Assembly: GCF_010811875.1 (NCBI RefSeq)
Contig: NZ_VKHP01000026.1
Location: 1 to 54,783, forward strand
Reading direction: 5' to 3'
DNA: 54,783 nucleotides
Source: Bradyrhizobium uaiense
Lineage (GTDB): Bacteria; Pseudomonadota; Alphaproteobacteria; Rhizobiales; Xanthobacteraceae
The notes under the pieces are model-generated. The model was not told where the DNA came from. It was given only the letters and a program-made list of their open reading frames with translations, and did not search any database. Position numbers and translations under genes: made by a program. Shown piece by piece: positions 34,978-43,722 of the stretch. The first letter of the stretch is position 1, and the number at the start of each line of letters is the position of its first letter.

Positions 34978-35961
34978 TCACCATTTCAACGCCGCCGTGC
35001 GCACCGGGGCGTCCCACAATGCGGCCGTCTCGGCATCGAGCAGGCTCACGGTGAGCGAGCAGCCGGCCATATCGAGCGAGGTGACGTAGCTGCCGACCAG
35101 CGAGCGGGCGATGCGGAGGCCGCGCTGCTCGAGCATACGGCGCGCGGCATTGTACATCAGATAGAGCTCGATCGTCGGCGTGCCGCCGAAGCCGTTGACC
35201 AGCAACAGGGCCTCGGAGCCGACGGGCGCAGCGAGATCCTCCGCGATGGCGGTCGTCATTTCCGATGCGATGGCGTCGGCGGCTTCGAGCTTGACGCGGC
35301 GGCGGCCTGGTTCGCCGTGGATGCCGACGCCCATCTCCATTTCGTCCTCGCCGAGTGCGAAGGTCGGCGTGCCCGCGGCAGGCACCGTGCAGCTGGTCAG
35401 CGCCACGCCCATCGAACGCGTCCGCGCGTTGACGAGTTCGCCGAGTGCGACGCAGGTTTTGAGATCGGCGCCCTTCTCGGCGGCCGCACCGACGATCTTC
35501 TCGACGATCAAGGTGCCGGCAACGCCGCGGCGCCCGATGCTGTAGGTGGATTTCTCGACCGCGACGTCGTCATCGGTCACGATGGTGGCGGTGCGGCCTT
35601 CGGTGATCTCCGCCGCCATCTCGAAGTTCATGCGGTCGCCGGCATAGTTCTTGACGATGAACAGCACGCCGGCATCGCCCGCGACCGCCTGCGCGGCCTC
35701 GACGATCTGGTCCGGCGTCGGCGAGGTGAAGACCTGTCCGGGACAAGCGGCGTCCAGCATGCCGTAGCCGACGAATCCGGCATGCAGCGGCTCGTGCCCG
35801 CTGCCGCCGCCCGAGACCAGCGCGACCTTGTTGCGGTTCAGCTCGCGGCGGTGAACGAATTTGCGCTCGGCGCCCAGCGCGACCAGATCGGCATGCGCGG
35901 CCGCGAAGCCGTCGAGGCTCTCGCTGAGCACGTTGTCGACCGCATTGATGAACTTCTTCAT
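34978..35961 (-). CDS. dhaK: Dihydroxyacetone kinase subunit DhaK
   Basis: A 327-residue DhaK that binds dihydroxyacetone covalently through a hemiaminal. The binding His is H215 in GVGIHGEPG. The active-site GGGSGHEP (51-58, with H56) and NYAGDRMNFE (D109) are intact. It needs DhaL-ADP, rephosphorylated by DhaM, to form dihydroxyacetone phosphate. It is the last gene of the twelve-gene importer/kinase operon, 36 bp after a small regulator gene and separated from dhaL by four genes, unlike the usual dhaK-dhaL adjacency. Confidence 0.95.
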   Translation of the reverse strand: MKKFINAVDNVLSESLDGFAAAHADLVALGAERKFVHRRELNRNKVALVSGGGSGHEPLHAGFVGYGMLDAACPGQVFTSPTPDQIVEAAQAVAGDAGVLFIVKNYAGDRMNFEMAAEITEGRTATIVTDDDVAVEKSTYSIGRRGVAGTLIVEKIVGAAAEKGADLKTCVALGELVNARTRSMGVALTSCTVPAAGTPTFALGEDEMEMGVGIHGEPGRRRVKLEAADAIASEMTTAIAEDLAAPVGSEALLLVNGFGGTPTIELYLMYNAARRMLEQRGLRIARSLVGSYVTSLDMAGCSLTVSLLDAETAALWDAPVRTAALKW

Positions 35962-35997
35962 GGTGTCCTCCCCGCTTCGTCTGTTCGGCGTTTTCGC

Positions 35998-36423
35998 CTA
36001 TTTTTCCCGCATGATACCAATCAGGCGCCGTGTGAACTCCTGGAGTAGCGTGTCGAGCTCGGCATTGCGCTTGGCGCTGCCGAGATCCGGCAGATGCAGC
36101 GTCAGCGTCCGCTCATGCGATCCCTCGCTCAACCGGCCGACGCGACGCGGATGCGCCCGGGCATAGGCGCGAAGGAAGGCGCTCTTCGCCTGCGGCGGGA
36201 AGTGGCAGACATCGAAGATCGTGTTGAGATGCTGCACCGGGATCGGTACCGGATAGGCCGGGTTGCTGATCTGGCTGACGAAGCTGCGGTTCTTGCCCAT
36301 GGCGTGGGCCAGTCGCAGCCGCATGCCGGACGGGCGGCTCTCCAGCACTTCCTTGAAGATGCGCTTGTAGACCGCAACCGCGCCGGCTTCGGGCGCTTCA
36401 TCGGCCGCCGTGTCAGCCAACAC
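35998..36423 (-). CDS. Small helix-turn-helix (XRE-like) regulator
   Basis: A 141-residue protein with a likely helix-turn-helix in MRLRLAHAMGKNRSFVSQIS, followed by VPIPVQHLNTIFDVCHF and a basic helix. The order matches Cro/C1-type domains, although no strong family match comes to mind. The GTG start at 36423 overlaps the end of the EI gene by 11 bases. Its position inside the dhaK-PTS-ABC operon suggests local control, perhaps by binding the palindrome before the first gene at 45270. This role is inferred. Confidence 0.65.
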   Translation of the reverse strand: MLADTAADEAPEAGAVAVYKRIFKEVLESRPSGMRLRLAHAMGKNRSFVSQISNPAYPVPIPVQHLNTIFDVCHFPPQAKSAFLRAYARAHPRRVGRLSEGSHERTLTLHLPDLGSAKRNAELDTLLQEFTRRLIGIMREK

Positions 36424-38032
36424 CGCCTCCGCTGCTCAGCCGGTCGATGGTCTGCTTGATCTGCGCCAGCGCCGAGGCATTCACCGACAATTCGCGCAGC
36501 CCGGAGTTCAGCAGTGCCGGAAGACAGCGCGGATCGCCGGCCATGTCGCCGCATAGGCTGACGCTGATGCCGGCGCGGCGGCCGTGCTCCGCGGTCCGCG
36601 CGATCAGTTCGAGCACTGCGGGATGCAGGGGGTCCATCAGGGGGGCGAGAGCTCCATTGGAACGATCGCAGGCCAGGACATATTGCGCGAGATCGTTCGA
36701 GCCGATCGAGAAGAAGGAGGCCTTGAAGCTCGCAATCGCGAGGGCCGCCGCCGGGACTTCGACCATGATTCCAAGCTCCGGAAGCATTGCGGCAATGCCG
36801 TCCGCCTGCAAGCGCTGCACGACGTCGGCGAACAGCTTACGCCCGGCCTCGAGCTCGTCGGCCGACGTCACCATCGGGAACATGACCTTGAGATTGCCGC
36901 GCACCGCGGCGCGGGCCAGCGCGCGAAGCTGGACGGTAAAAATCTCCGGCCGGGCCAGGCAAAGCCGCAGACCGCGCACGCCGAGGAACGGATTGGCCTC
37001 GCCATCCAGCGTGAAGCCGGGCACCGGCTTGTCACCGCCGGCATCGAAGGTGCGGATCGTGACCGGCCGCTGGCCGGCCCAGCGCAACACCGAATCGTAG
37101 GCCTGGAACTGGGTCTCCTCGTCCGGCAGGTCGCTCCGCCCGCTGAGCAGGAATTCCGTTCGCATCAGGCCGATGCCGTCGGCATATTGCGCATCCGCAT
37201 GATCGAGGTCGTCGACGCGCTGGATATTGATCAGGAGCTTGATGTGCTCGCCGCGCCACGAGGCCGTCGGCCGCCGCAGGATCGCCCGCGCGGATGCCCT
37301 GCTCTTGCGATGGCTTTCGCGCCGCTTCTCGAAGATGCGCACCTGCTCGGCGCTCGGATCGAGCTCCAGCGTCGCGCCTTCGCCGTCGAGCAGCGCCGTG
37401 GCGCCGGCATCCGGAATGGCGCCGAGCTGCACGACCATCGGGATGCCGCGCGCACGCGCCAGCATCGCGACATGGCTGGTCGGACTGCCGTGCAGCAGCG
37501 CCAGCCCGCCGCCGCCGGACCAGTCGATCTCCAGGAAACGCGACGGCGGCAGATCGTCGGCACAGACGACACCGCCAGTTGGGATCTTCAGCGGCTCGCC
37601 CGCGTCGCCGCGCAGGATGTGGATCACGCGGTCGCGCAGATCCGCAAGATCCGACGAGCGGGCCTGCAGATACTCATCCTCCGCCGAATTGTACGCCGCG
37701 ATCTGCTCGTCGAGCGTCGCGCGCCACGCGACGTCGGCCGGACGCCCCTCGCCGATCGACGCGAAGATCGCCTCGATCAGATCCTCATCCTCCAGCAATG
37801 CGACCTGGAATTCGAGGATCTGCGCGGCTTCACCGCCGGCGCTGGCGGCAAGATCGGCGATCTGCCCGCTTGCGAGATCGATCGCCTTGCGGAGCGCGAG
37901 CGCCTCCTCGACCAGCGTGCCGGCCACCCGATCGCCACCCGCGCCCGCATCGACGCGGACCAGCGGACCATGGGCAAAGCCGATCGAGGCGGTCCTGCCG
38001 CGGTAAGCCAGTCCTGCAGCGCCGCCCTGCAT
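36413..38032 (-). CDS. ptsI: PTS enzyme I (PEP-protein phosphotransferase)
   Basis: A 539-residue enzyme I with all functional parts. The N-terminal half carries the phosphorylated His H187 in GSPTSHVAMLARARG. The C-terminal PEP-binding barrel carries GLMRTEFLLSGR, SIGSNDLAQYVLACDRS and LCGDMAGDP. It can therefore take phosphate directly from PEP, unlike the truncated EI part of E. coli DhaM. I chose ATG at 38032, one base after the HPr stop and with GGAG nine bases before. It supplies phosphate via HPr to DhaM, and through it to DhaL. Confidence 0.93.
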   Translation of the reverse strand: MQGGAAGLAYRGRTASIGFAHGPLVRVDAGAGGDRVAGTLVEEALALRKAIDLASGQIADLAASAGGEAAQILEFQVALLEDEDLIEAIFASIGEGRPADVAWRATLDEQIAAYNSAEDEYLQARSSDLADLRDRVIHILRGDAGEPLKIPTGGVVCADDLPPSRFLEIDWSGGGGLALLHGSPTSHVAMLARARGIPMVVQLGAIPDAGATALLDGEGATLELDPSAEQVRIFEKRRESHRKSRASARAILRRPTASWRGEHIKLLINIQRVDDLDHADAQYADGIGLMRTEFLLSGRSDLPDEETQFQAYDSVLRWAGQRPVTIRTFDAGGDKPVPGFTLDGEANPFLGVRGLRLCLARPEIFTVQLRALARAAVRGNLKVMFPMVTSADELEAGRKLFADVVQRLQADGIAAMLPELGIMVEVPAAALAIASFKASFFSIGSNDLAQYVLACDRSNGALAPLMDPLHPAVLELIARTAEHGRRAGISVSLCGDMAGDPRCLPALLNSGLRELSVNASALAQIKQTIDRLSSGGGVG

Positions 38033-38033
38033 G

Positions 38034-38345
38034 CTAGCCTGCTCCATCCGGAAAATCGCTGGCGACCAGATCGACCAGCGCGGCAACGGCCGCCTCGGCA
38101 TCGCTGCCCGACGCCTTGATCTCGATCGTGCTGCCGTGCGCGGCGCGCATCGCCATGATCTTGGCCACGCTCTTGGCATTGATCCACTCGGGCGCGCCCG
38201 CGACCCGCACCGAGATCTGGGCCTGGAATTTCTTGGCGAGCTTGGTCAGCTTGACCGCCGGACGCGCGTGCATGCCTACCGCGTGCACCAGTCGTACGCT
38301 GCCGGTGAATATCTGTCCGTCCGCTTTATCAAGCATGCTCATCAT
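38034..38345 (-). CDS. HPr-family phosphocarrier protein
   Basis: A 103-residue HPr domain protein. The phosphorylated His is H26 in GMHARPAVKLTKLA. The regulatory Ser region reads INAKSVAKIMAMRAAHG, and the C-terminal IEIKASGSDAEAAVAALVDLV is typical. It lies between dhaM and the enzyme I gene, so it is dedicated to this kinase. A second in-frame ATG two codons later is a possible start. Confidence 0.92.
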   Translation of the reverse strand: MMSMLDKADGQIFTGSVRLVHAVGMHARPAVKLTKLAKKFQAQISVRVAGAPEWINAKSVAKIMAMRAAHGSTIEIKASGSDAEAAVAALVDLVASDFPDGAG

Positions 38346-38367
38346 CCATCATCACTTCGCCGACATC

Positions 38368-38760
38368 TCAGTCGGCAGAGAGTTCCTCGGCTACGGCCTT
38401 GACCTGCGCCAGCGTGCTGCCGCCGGCCGCCTCGGTTGCAGCCATCACGGCCCCCTCGACGATCGGTGCGTTGCAGACGACAACGAGATCGCGCCGCGCA
38501 GGCTCCAGCATCTCGACCGCCATTTCACTGTTGGTCTCGGCGCCGCCGAGATCGACCAGCACCGCGACCCCCTTGGGAGACCAGGCGGCATTGATGGCGT
38601 CGATGATCAGCGGCACGCTGGTGCCCAATCCTCCGTCGGGATTACCGCCGCAGAAGGCCACCTTGACCTCGGTGCCGACCATCTGCCGCACCATGTCGGC
38701 GGTTCCCTTGGCGATGTCGCTGGAATGCGAGACGATCACGATCCCTACGGTCTCGGTCAT
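38368..38760 (-). CDS. dhaM: DhaM, EIIA (mannose-type) phosphocarrier for DhaL
   Basis: A 130-residue EIIA-mannose-fold protein corresponding to the first domain of E. coli DhaM. The phosphorylated His is H12 in VIVSHSSDIAKG. VLVDLGGAETNSEMA and PIVEGAVMAATEA are DhaM landmarks. It phosphorylates ADP bound to DhaL. ATG at 38760 overlaps the dhaL stop (ATGA). In E. coli the following HPr and EI parts are fused to it; here they are the next two genes, in the same order. Confidence 0.94.
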   Translation of the reverse strand: MTETVGIVIVSHSSDIAKGTADMVRQMVGTEVKVAFCGGNPDGGLGTSVPLIIDAINAAWSPKGVAVLVDLGGAETNSEMAVEMLEPARRDLVVVCNAPIVEGAVMAATEAAGGSTLAQVKAVAEELSAD

Positions 38761-39380
38761 GCGCGTGCCTCCAAGCCCGCGCACACCGCATGCACCAGCA
38801 CGCAGCTCGACCGCGCGCCGGGATCGACATGTCCAACGCTGCGCGCGCCGAGGAACGATGCGCGCCCCTTGGTGGCCTGCATCGGTGCCGTCCGTTCGAC
38901 CGCTTCGGTCGCCGTGCTGCGCACCCGCGCGATCAGATCCGGCTGGCCGGCCGCCGTCTTCAACGTCTCCAGCACGGGAACAAGCACATCCAGCATCGTC
39001 TTCTCGCCAACCTGCGAGCGGCCGCGCGCGCTCACCGCGTTCACGGCACTGCTGAAGACGTCCGCGAGATCGTCGGGCAGGTCCTTGTCGTGCGAGAGCG
39101 CCTCGCCCGCGGCGAGAAAGAAGCTGCCATAAAGCGGCCCGGAGGCACCGCCGACAGTCATCACCAGGGTCTTGCCGATCATCTTGAACGCTTCGTCGAG
39201 CGGCTGTGCCGAGATCGCATCGAGCTTGCCGAGCACGGCTTCGCAACCGCGCTTCATGTTGGTCCCGTGGTCACCGTCGCCGATCGCCTGGTCGAGGCTC
39301 GTCAGCTCCGGCGCGCTGGCGATGACCTGCTCTGCGGCCGCCTTGACCAACGATTTGAATGTCTCTGATGGCACCGACAT
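38757..39380 (-). CDS. dhaL: Dihydroxyacetone kinase subunit DhaL
   Basis: A 207-residue DhaL that holds ADP/ATP through Mg and transfers phosphate to dihydroxyacetone on DhaK. The nucleotide site is seen as LDQAIGDGDHGTNMKRG (D30, D35, D37, H38), with TVGGASGPLYGSFF and GEKTMLDVLVP following. It has normal length for the PTS-dependent subunit. It follows the second ATPase gene by 21 bp and overlaps dhaM. Confidence 0.95.
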   Translation of the reverse strand: MSVPSETFKSLVKAAAEQVIASAPELTSLDQAIGDGDHGTNMKRGCEAVLGKLDAISAQPLDEAFKMIGKTLVMTVGGASGPLYGSFFLAAGEALSHDKDLPDDLADVFSSAVNAVSARGRSQVGEKTMLDVLVPVLETLKTAAGQPDLIARVRSTATEAVERTAPMQATKGRASFLGARSVGHVDPGARSSCVLVHAVCAGLEARA

Positions 39381-39401
39381 CTCTTCGATCCTCTCGCCCC
39401 T

Positions 39402-40427
39402 CTAATGAACCGCCGCGCCAATGCGCTGCCCCGCACGGTCGAAACACAACGGACGCACCAGATGCAAGTCGACCTCCTGGCCGGCCTGCAACGGCTGATG
39501 CGGATCGGCCAGCGTCACCAGCGTCTCGCCCTTATAGTCCAGATGAATATGATTCTGCTCGCCGAGGTGCTCGACCCGGTGCACACGACCGACCATCTGC
39601 CCGCCATTGCGCGCGGCGAGCTGAAGGTGCTCGGTGCGAATGCCGACCGTCTCGGTTCCCGACGGCATTGCTACATCCGAGAGCAGGTGTGCCGGCAGGA
39701 AATTGATCTGCGGCGTCCCGAGCCGCGAGGCGACGTAGCTGCTGGACGGGCTTTCGTAGATCTCCCGCGGCGTGCCGAGCTGAAGCAACTGGCCGTCCTT
39801 GATCACGCCGATGCGCGAGGCCATCGTCATCGCCTCGACCTGATCGTGGGTGACATAGAGGATCGTCGCGCCGAGTTCGATCTGGATCCGCTTGAGTTCG
39901 AGCCGCAGCTCCGCACGGAGCTTTGCGTCGAGCGAGGACAGCGGCTCGTCCATCAGATAGATCGAGGGATCACGGACCAGGGCACGGCCGATCGCCACGC
40001 GCTGCATCTCACCGCCGGACAGCCGGGTGGCGCGGTTGTTCAGCTTGCTCGCGATATGCAGCAGCTCGGCGGTCTGCTCGACGCGCTTGCGGATAATCGG
40101 CTCCGCCACCCGCCGCGCCGGCGAGCGCAGCGGAAATGCCAGATTGTCGTACACCGTCAGATGCGGATACAGCGAGTACTGCTGGAACACGAAAGCGATA
40201 TCGCGCGATCCGGGCGCATCGTGCGTCACATCGCGCCCGTCGATCATGACAGAGCCCGCATCAGGGGTCTCCAGTCCGGTGATCAGCCGCAGTGTCGTGG
40301 TCTTGCCGGCGCCGCTCGGTCCGAGCAGCACCAGGAACTCGCCGTCGCTTACCGTCAGCGAGAGGTCGCGGACCGCGTCCACCGCGCCAAAGCGCTTGGT
40401 GACGTTACGCAGGGTGACGTCAGCCAT
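39402..40427 (-). CDS. ABC transporter ATPase (GlpT/MalK-like), second of two
   Basis: A 341-residue MalK-type ATPase. Walker A is GPSGAGKTTTLR, the Q-loop lies in FVFQQYSLYPHLTV, the signature is LSGGEMQRVAIGR, Walker B is IYLMDEPLSSLD and the H-loop is YVTHDQVEAM. It has a C-terminal TOBE-type regulatory domain. The start ATG at 40427 overlaps the preceding ATPase gene by eight bases. Two separate ATPase genes in one operon is the arrangement of the rhizobial glycerol importer GlpSTPQUV. Confidence 0.92.
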   Translation of the reverse strand: MADVTLRNVTKRFGAVDAVRDLSLTVSDGEFLVLLGPSGAGKTTTLRLITGLETPDAGSVMIDGRDVTHDAPGSRDIAFVFQQYSLYPHLTVYDNLAFPLRSPARRVAEPIIRKRVEQTAELLHIASKLNNRATRLSGGEMQRVAIGRALVRDPSIYLMDEPLSSLDAKLRAELRLELKRIQIELGATILYVTHDQVEAMTMASRIGVIKDGQLLQLGTPREIYESPSSSYVASRLGTPQINFLPAHLLSDVAMPSGTETVGIRTEHLQLAARNGGQMVGRVHRVEHLGEQNHIHLDYKGETLVTLADPHQPLQAGQEVDLHLVRPLCFDRAGQRIGAAVH

Positions 40428-41517
40428 GGCGCGGGCCCTCCCCATTAGCGGTCCGGATCGCAAGCCCGCTGCCGACGTCGAACAGCGCCAACCGCTCGGC
40501 GTTGAATTCGAGACCGATGTTTTCACCGATCCGCACCGATGCGCTTGAAGACAACCGCGCCGCGACCCGTCCATAGGCGGTGTCGACGGTGACGATCTGG
40601 GTGGTGCCGAGATATTCCGCGCCGAACACCTCGCCGCGAACGGCGCCGGCGTCGGCGAAGCGGATATGCTCCGGACGGACGCCGAGCGCCAGCGGCGCGT
40701 TGCCACGATCCTCACGGATCTCCGGCACCGCAAGCCTGGTGTCGTGGAAGCTGACCGTGCGATCGCCGGATCGCAGGCCACCCTCGAACCGCAGGAAGTT
40801 CATCGGCGGCGAGCCGATGAAGTCGGCGACGAACATGCTTGCGGGCCGGTCGTAGACCTCCTGCGGCGTGCCGATCTGCTCGACGCGCCCCTTGTTCATC
40901 ACGGCGATCTGGTCGGCCATCGACATCGCCTCGAGCTGGTCATGCGTGACATAGACCGTGGTCGCCTTGATGCGATCGTGCAGGTCGCGCAATTCGCCGC
41001 ACATCAGATGGCGGAATTCGGCGTCGAGCGCGCCCAGCGGCTCGTCCATCAGGAACGCCTTCGGCCGCCGCACCATGGCGCGCCCGAGCGCGACGCGCTG
41101 CCGGTCGCCGCCCGAGAGCTTCGAGGTCTTGCGCGACAGCAGATGCTCGATCCGCAACATCCGCGCGGTCTCCTGCACCCGCTCGCGGATCTCACGCCGG
41201 CCCATGCCCTGGCACTTCAGGGGGAAGCCGATGTTCTCCCCGACATTCATATGCGGATAGAGTGCGAACAGCTGGAAGACGAAAGCGATATCGCGCGCGG
41301 CAGCGCGGTGGAACGTGACGTCCTCGCCATCGAGCAGGATCTTGCCTTCGGTCGGCAGCTCGAGGCCGGCGATCATGCGCAAGGTGGTGGTCTTGCCGCA
41401 GCCGGAGGGCCCGAGCATTGCAAAGAACGTCCCGTCGTCGATCGTGAAGGTCGAACCTTCCACCGCGGTGAACTGATCGAACGACTTGCGCAGGTTTTCA
41501 ATACGGATCTGTGCCAT
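40420..41517 (-). CDS. ABC transporter ATPase (GlpS/MalK-like), first of two
   Basis: A 365-residue MalK-type ATPase with Walker A GPSGCGKTTTLR, signature LSGGDRQRVALGR, Walker B AFLMDEPLGALDAEF and H-loop YVTHDQLEAM, then a TOBE-type C-terminal domain. I chose ATG at 41517, five bases after the stop of the small membrane gene. It probably forms a heterodimer with the ATPase encoded next. Confidence 0.92.
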   Translation of the reverse strand: MAQIRIENLRKSFDQFTAVEGSTFTIDDGTFFAMLGPSGCGKTTTLRMIAGLELPTEGKILLDGEDVTFHRAAARDIAFVFQLFALYPHMNVGENIGFPLKCQGMGRREIRERVQETARMLRIEHLLSRKTSKLSGGDRQRVALGRAMVRRPKAFLMDEPLGALDAEFRHLMCGELRDLHDRIKATTVYVTHDQLEAMSMADQIAVMNKGRVEQIGTPQEVYDRPASMFVADFIGSPPMNFLRFEGGLRSGDRTVSFHDTRLAVPEIREDRGNAPLALGVRPEHIRFADAGAVRGEVFGAEYLGTTQIVTVDTAYGRVAARLSSSASVRIGENIGLEFNAERLALFDVGSGLAIRTANGEGPRHG

Positions 41518-41521
41518 GGCC

Positions 41522-41722
41522 CTATTCCGGAAAATGGCTGACGATGACGAAGCCGACCGTACCGGCAAGGATCGTCACGAAGGAGTAGCTGTAGAGATCG
41601 ATCGACCAGGGCTGCACCAGCATGACGATGCCGCCTCCGATCAGGGTCATCGCAATGGCCTCCCACGGCCCGCGACGGAACCAGCGCGCTACACTACCTT
41701 TGGCAACCACAGACCCGCTCAT
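41522..41722 (-). CDS. Small two-helix membrane protein of the polyol ABC operon (GlpU/DUF2160 position)
   Basis: A 66-residue protein with two hydrophobic helices: around AIAMTLIGGGIVMLVQ and YSFVTILAGTVGFVIV. The ATG at 41722 overlaps the permease TGA as ATGA, so it is a real coupled gene despite its size. In rhizobial glycerol operons a small DUF2160 protein (GlpU) accompanies the permeases; this one holds a comparable place. I infer an accessory membrane role. Family membership is not proven from sequence. Confidence 0.75.
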   Translation of the reverse strand: MSGSVVAKGSVARWFRRGPWEAIAMTLIGGGIVMLVQPWSIDLYSYSFVTILAGTVGFVIVSHFPE

Positions 41723-42681
41723 TTGCGCACCGCTCCGAAGGTGATGCCGCGCAGCAGGTGCTTGCGCAACAGCACGGTGAACATGACGATCGGGACCACG
41801 AACAGCGTGGTCGCGGCGGCAACCGCCGGCCAATCCTGCCCGCCTTCGCCGATGATGAAGGGGATGAAGGGCGGCATGGTCTGGGCCTCGCCGCTGGTCA
41901 GCAGCACCGCGAAGGCGTACTCGTTCCAGGAGAAGATCAGGCAGAAGATCGCGGTCGCCGCGATTCCCGTGACGGCCTGCGGCAACACCACCTTGCGCAG
42001 CGCCTGCAGCCGCGTATAGCCGTCGACCAGGGCGGCCTCCTCATACTCGCGCGGGATCTCGTCGATGAAGCCCTTGAGCAGCCAGACCGCGAGCGAGACG
42101 TTCACCGCGGTATAGAGCAGGATCATGCCGAGCCGCGTGTCGGTCAGGTTGAGCTGACGGTACATCAAATAGATCGGGATCGCCACCGCAACCGGCGGCA
42201 TCATGCGGGTGGAGAGGATGAAGAACAGCAGATCGTCCGCCAGGGGTATGCGGAAGCGCGAGAATGCGTAGGCCGCGAGCGTGCCGAGGAAGACCGCGAG
42301 GAAGGTCGAGCCGAAGCCGATGATCAGCGAGTTGACGAAGCGCGGCACGACCTTGGACGGCCCGGCGATGACCATGTCGCGCTGCCGTACCAGCTTGTCG
42401 TACCAGGTTTGCGGCGGCGGCAGCTTGGCGATGAAGTCCGGCGTCTGGCGCGTGCGCACCGTGAACAGGTTCACGTAGCCTTCGAGGGTCGGCTCGAAGA
42501 TCACCTTGGGCGGATAGGCGATAGCATCGCTCTGCGACTTGAAGGCGGTGGCGACGATCCACAGCAGCGGCAGGATCGTGATCACGGCATAGAGGATGAC
42601 GAGACCGCTGGCGAACGCCTTGGCGCGCGGCGAGGCTTCGACGATGGAATGCGCGGTGGATTTGGTGGCGGCAGTGGTCAT
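41719..42681 (-). CDS. ABC permease (MalG/GlpQ-like)
   Basis: A 320-residue inner-membrane permease of the MalG type, with about six helices. The cytoplasmic coupling loop is EEAALVDGYTRLQALRKVVLP. An unusually long periplasmic insertion lies between helix 1 and helix 2 (from TFKSQSDAIAYPPK to PSKVVPRFVNS). ATG at 42681 overlaps the stop of the first permease. Confidence 0.92.
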   Translation of the reverse strand: MTTAATKSTAHSIVEASPRAKAFASGLVILYAVITILPLLWIVATAFKSQSDAIAYPPKVIFEPTLEGYVNLFTVRTRQTPDFIAKLPPPQTWYDKLVRQRDMVIAGPSKVVPRFVNSLIIGFGSTFLAVFLGTLAAYAFSRFRIPLADDLLFFILSTRMMPPVAVAIPIYLMYRQLNLTDTRLGMILLYTAVNVSLAVWLLKGFIDEIPREYEEAALVDGYTRLQALRKVVLPQAVTGIAATAIFCLIFSWNEYAFAVLLTSGEAQTMPPFIPFIIGEGGQDWPAVAAATTLFVVPIVMFTVLLRKHLLRGITFGAVRK

Positions 42682-43652
42682 CGTTGCTTCACCTTGTTGA
42701 GCGTCTTGACGTAAATGTTGGCGGCACCGAACACGGTCACGAACAGGATGATGGCGAGCGCCGAGGAATAGCCGGTGCGCCACTTCTCGAACGCGGCGCG
42801 CTTCAGCGAGATCGAGACGAGCTCGGTGGTCGAGCCTGGCCCGCCCGAGGTCAGCAGGTTGACCATGTCGAACATCTTGAAATTCTCGATGGCGCGGAAC
42901 AGCACCGCGAGCATCAGGAACGGCACCGTCATCGGCAGCGTGATCGACCAGAACTGCCGCCATGCCGAGGCACGATCGACTTCCGCGGCCTCATAGATGT
43001 AATCCGGGATCGAGCGCAGCCCGGCGAGGCAGATCAGCATGACGTAAGGCGCCCACATCCAGGTATCGACCAGCACGATGGTCCATGGCGCAAGCGACAC
43101 CTGCCCGGTCATGCTGAACGAGCTCGGCGGCACGCCGGTGAACAGGCTGATCAGATGATTGAACGGACCGATCTGCGGCTGCAGCAGCAGCGTCCAGAAA
43201 TTGCCGACCACTGCCGGCGACAGCATCATCGGCAGCAGGATGATCGTGGTCCAGAAGCTGTGGCCGCGAAACTGACGGTTGATCAACAGCGCCAGGCCGA
43301 AGCCCACCACCACCTGCAACGCCACCGACGAGATCACGAACTGCGCCGTGGTCTGCAGGCGGAGCCAGACGTCCTCGTCGTTGAGGATGTCGCTGAAATT
43401 GTCGAGGCCAACGAACCGCAGCGGCAGATAGGACATGCTGAGGTTGAGATTGGTGAAGGACAGCCGGATCATCCAGATCAGCGGAAAGATGTTGATCGCA
43501 AGCAGCAGCGCGATCGTCGGCGCGACGAACAGCCAGGCAATGGTCCGGTCCGACAGACCGTGGACGCGCCGGGCGGCGCGGGATTTGGCAGGCTTGCTCA
43601 CGCCTGGGATCGTAGCATGATCGGGTTGCAGGATCGTCGTCATCGTGTCCAT
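42678..43652 (-). CDS. ABC permease (MalF/GlpP-like)
   Basis: A 324-residue inner-membrane permease of the MalF type, with six or seven helices. LFVAPTIALLLAINIFPLIW is the first helix and YEAAEVDRASAWRQFWSITLP the coupling loop. About 35 basic and polar residues precede helix 1. It lies 70 bp after the binding-protein gene and overlaps the second permease by four bases. Confidence 0.92.
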   Translation of the reverse strand: MDTMTTILQPDHATIPGVSKPAKSRAARRVHGLSDRTIAWLFVAPTIALLLAINIFPLIWMIRLSFTNLNLSMSYLPLRFVGLDNFSDILNDEDVWLRLQTTAQFVISSVALQVVVGFGLALLINRQFRGHSFWTTIILLPMMLSPAVVGNFWTLLLQPQIGPFNHLISLFTGVPPSSFSMTGQVSLAPWTIVLVDTWMWAPYVMLICLAGLRSIPDYIYEAAEVDRASAWRQFWSITLPMTVPFLMLAVLFRAIENFKMFDMVNLLTSGGPGSTTELVSISLKRAAFEKWRTGYSSALAIILFVTVFGAANIYVKTLNKVKQR

Positions 43653-43722
43653 CGGCTGGGCTGGTTCGGCCTCCCCGAGGCAGCCCTCGGGGAAGCCAGT
43701 TCAGGTGGAGTACGGGCGCCGT

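Noticed and set aside
36584..38119. Plus-strand open frame of about 511 codons over enzyme I
   Set aside because: Enzyme I on the minus strand has all catalytic motifs; the opposite frame has none.
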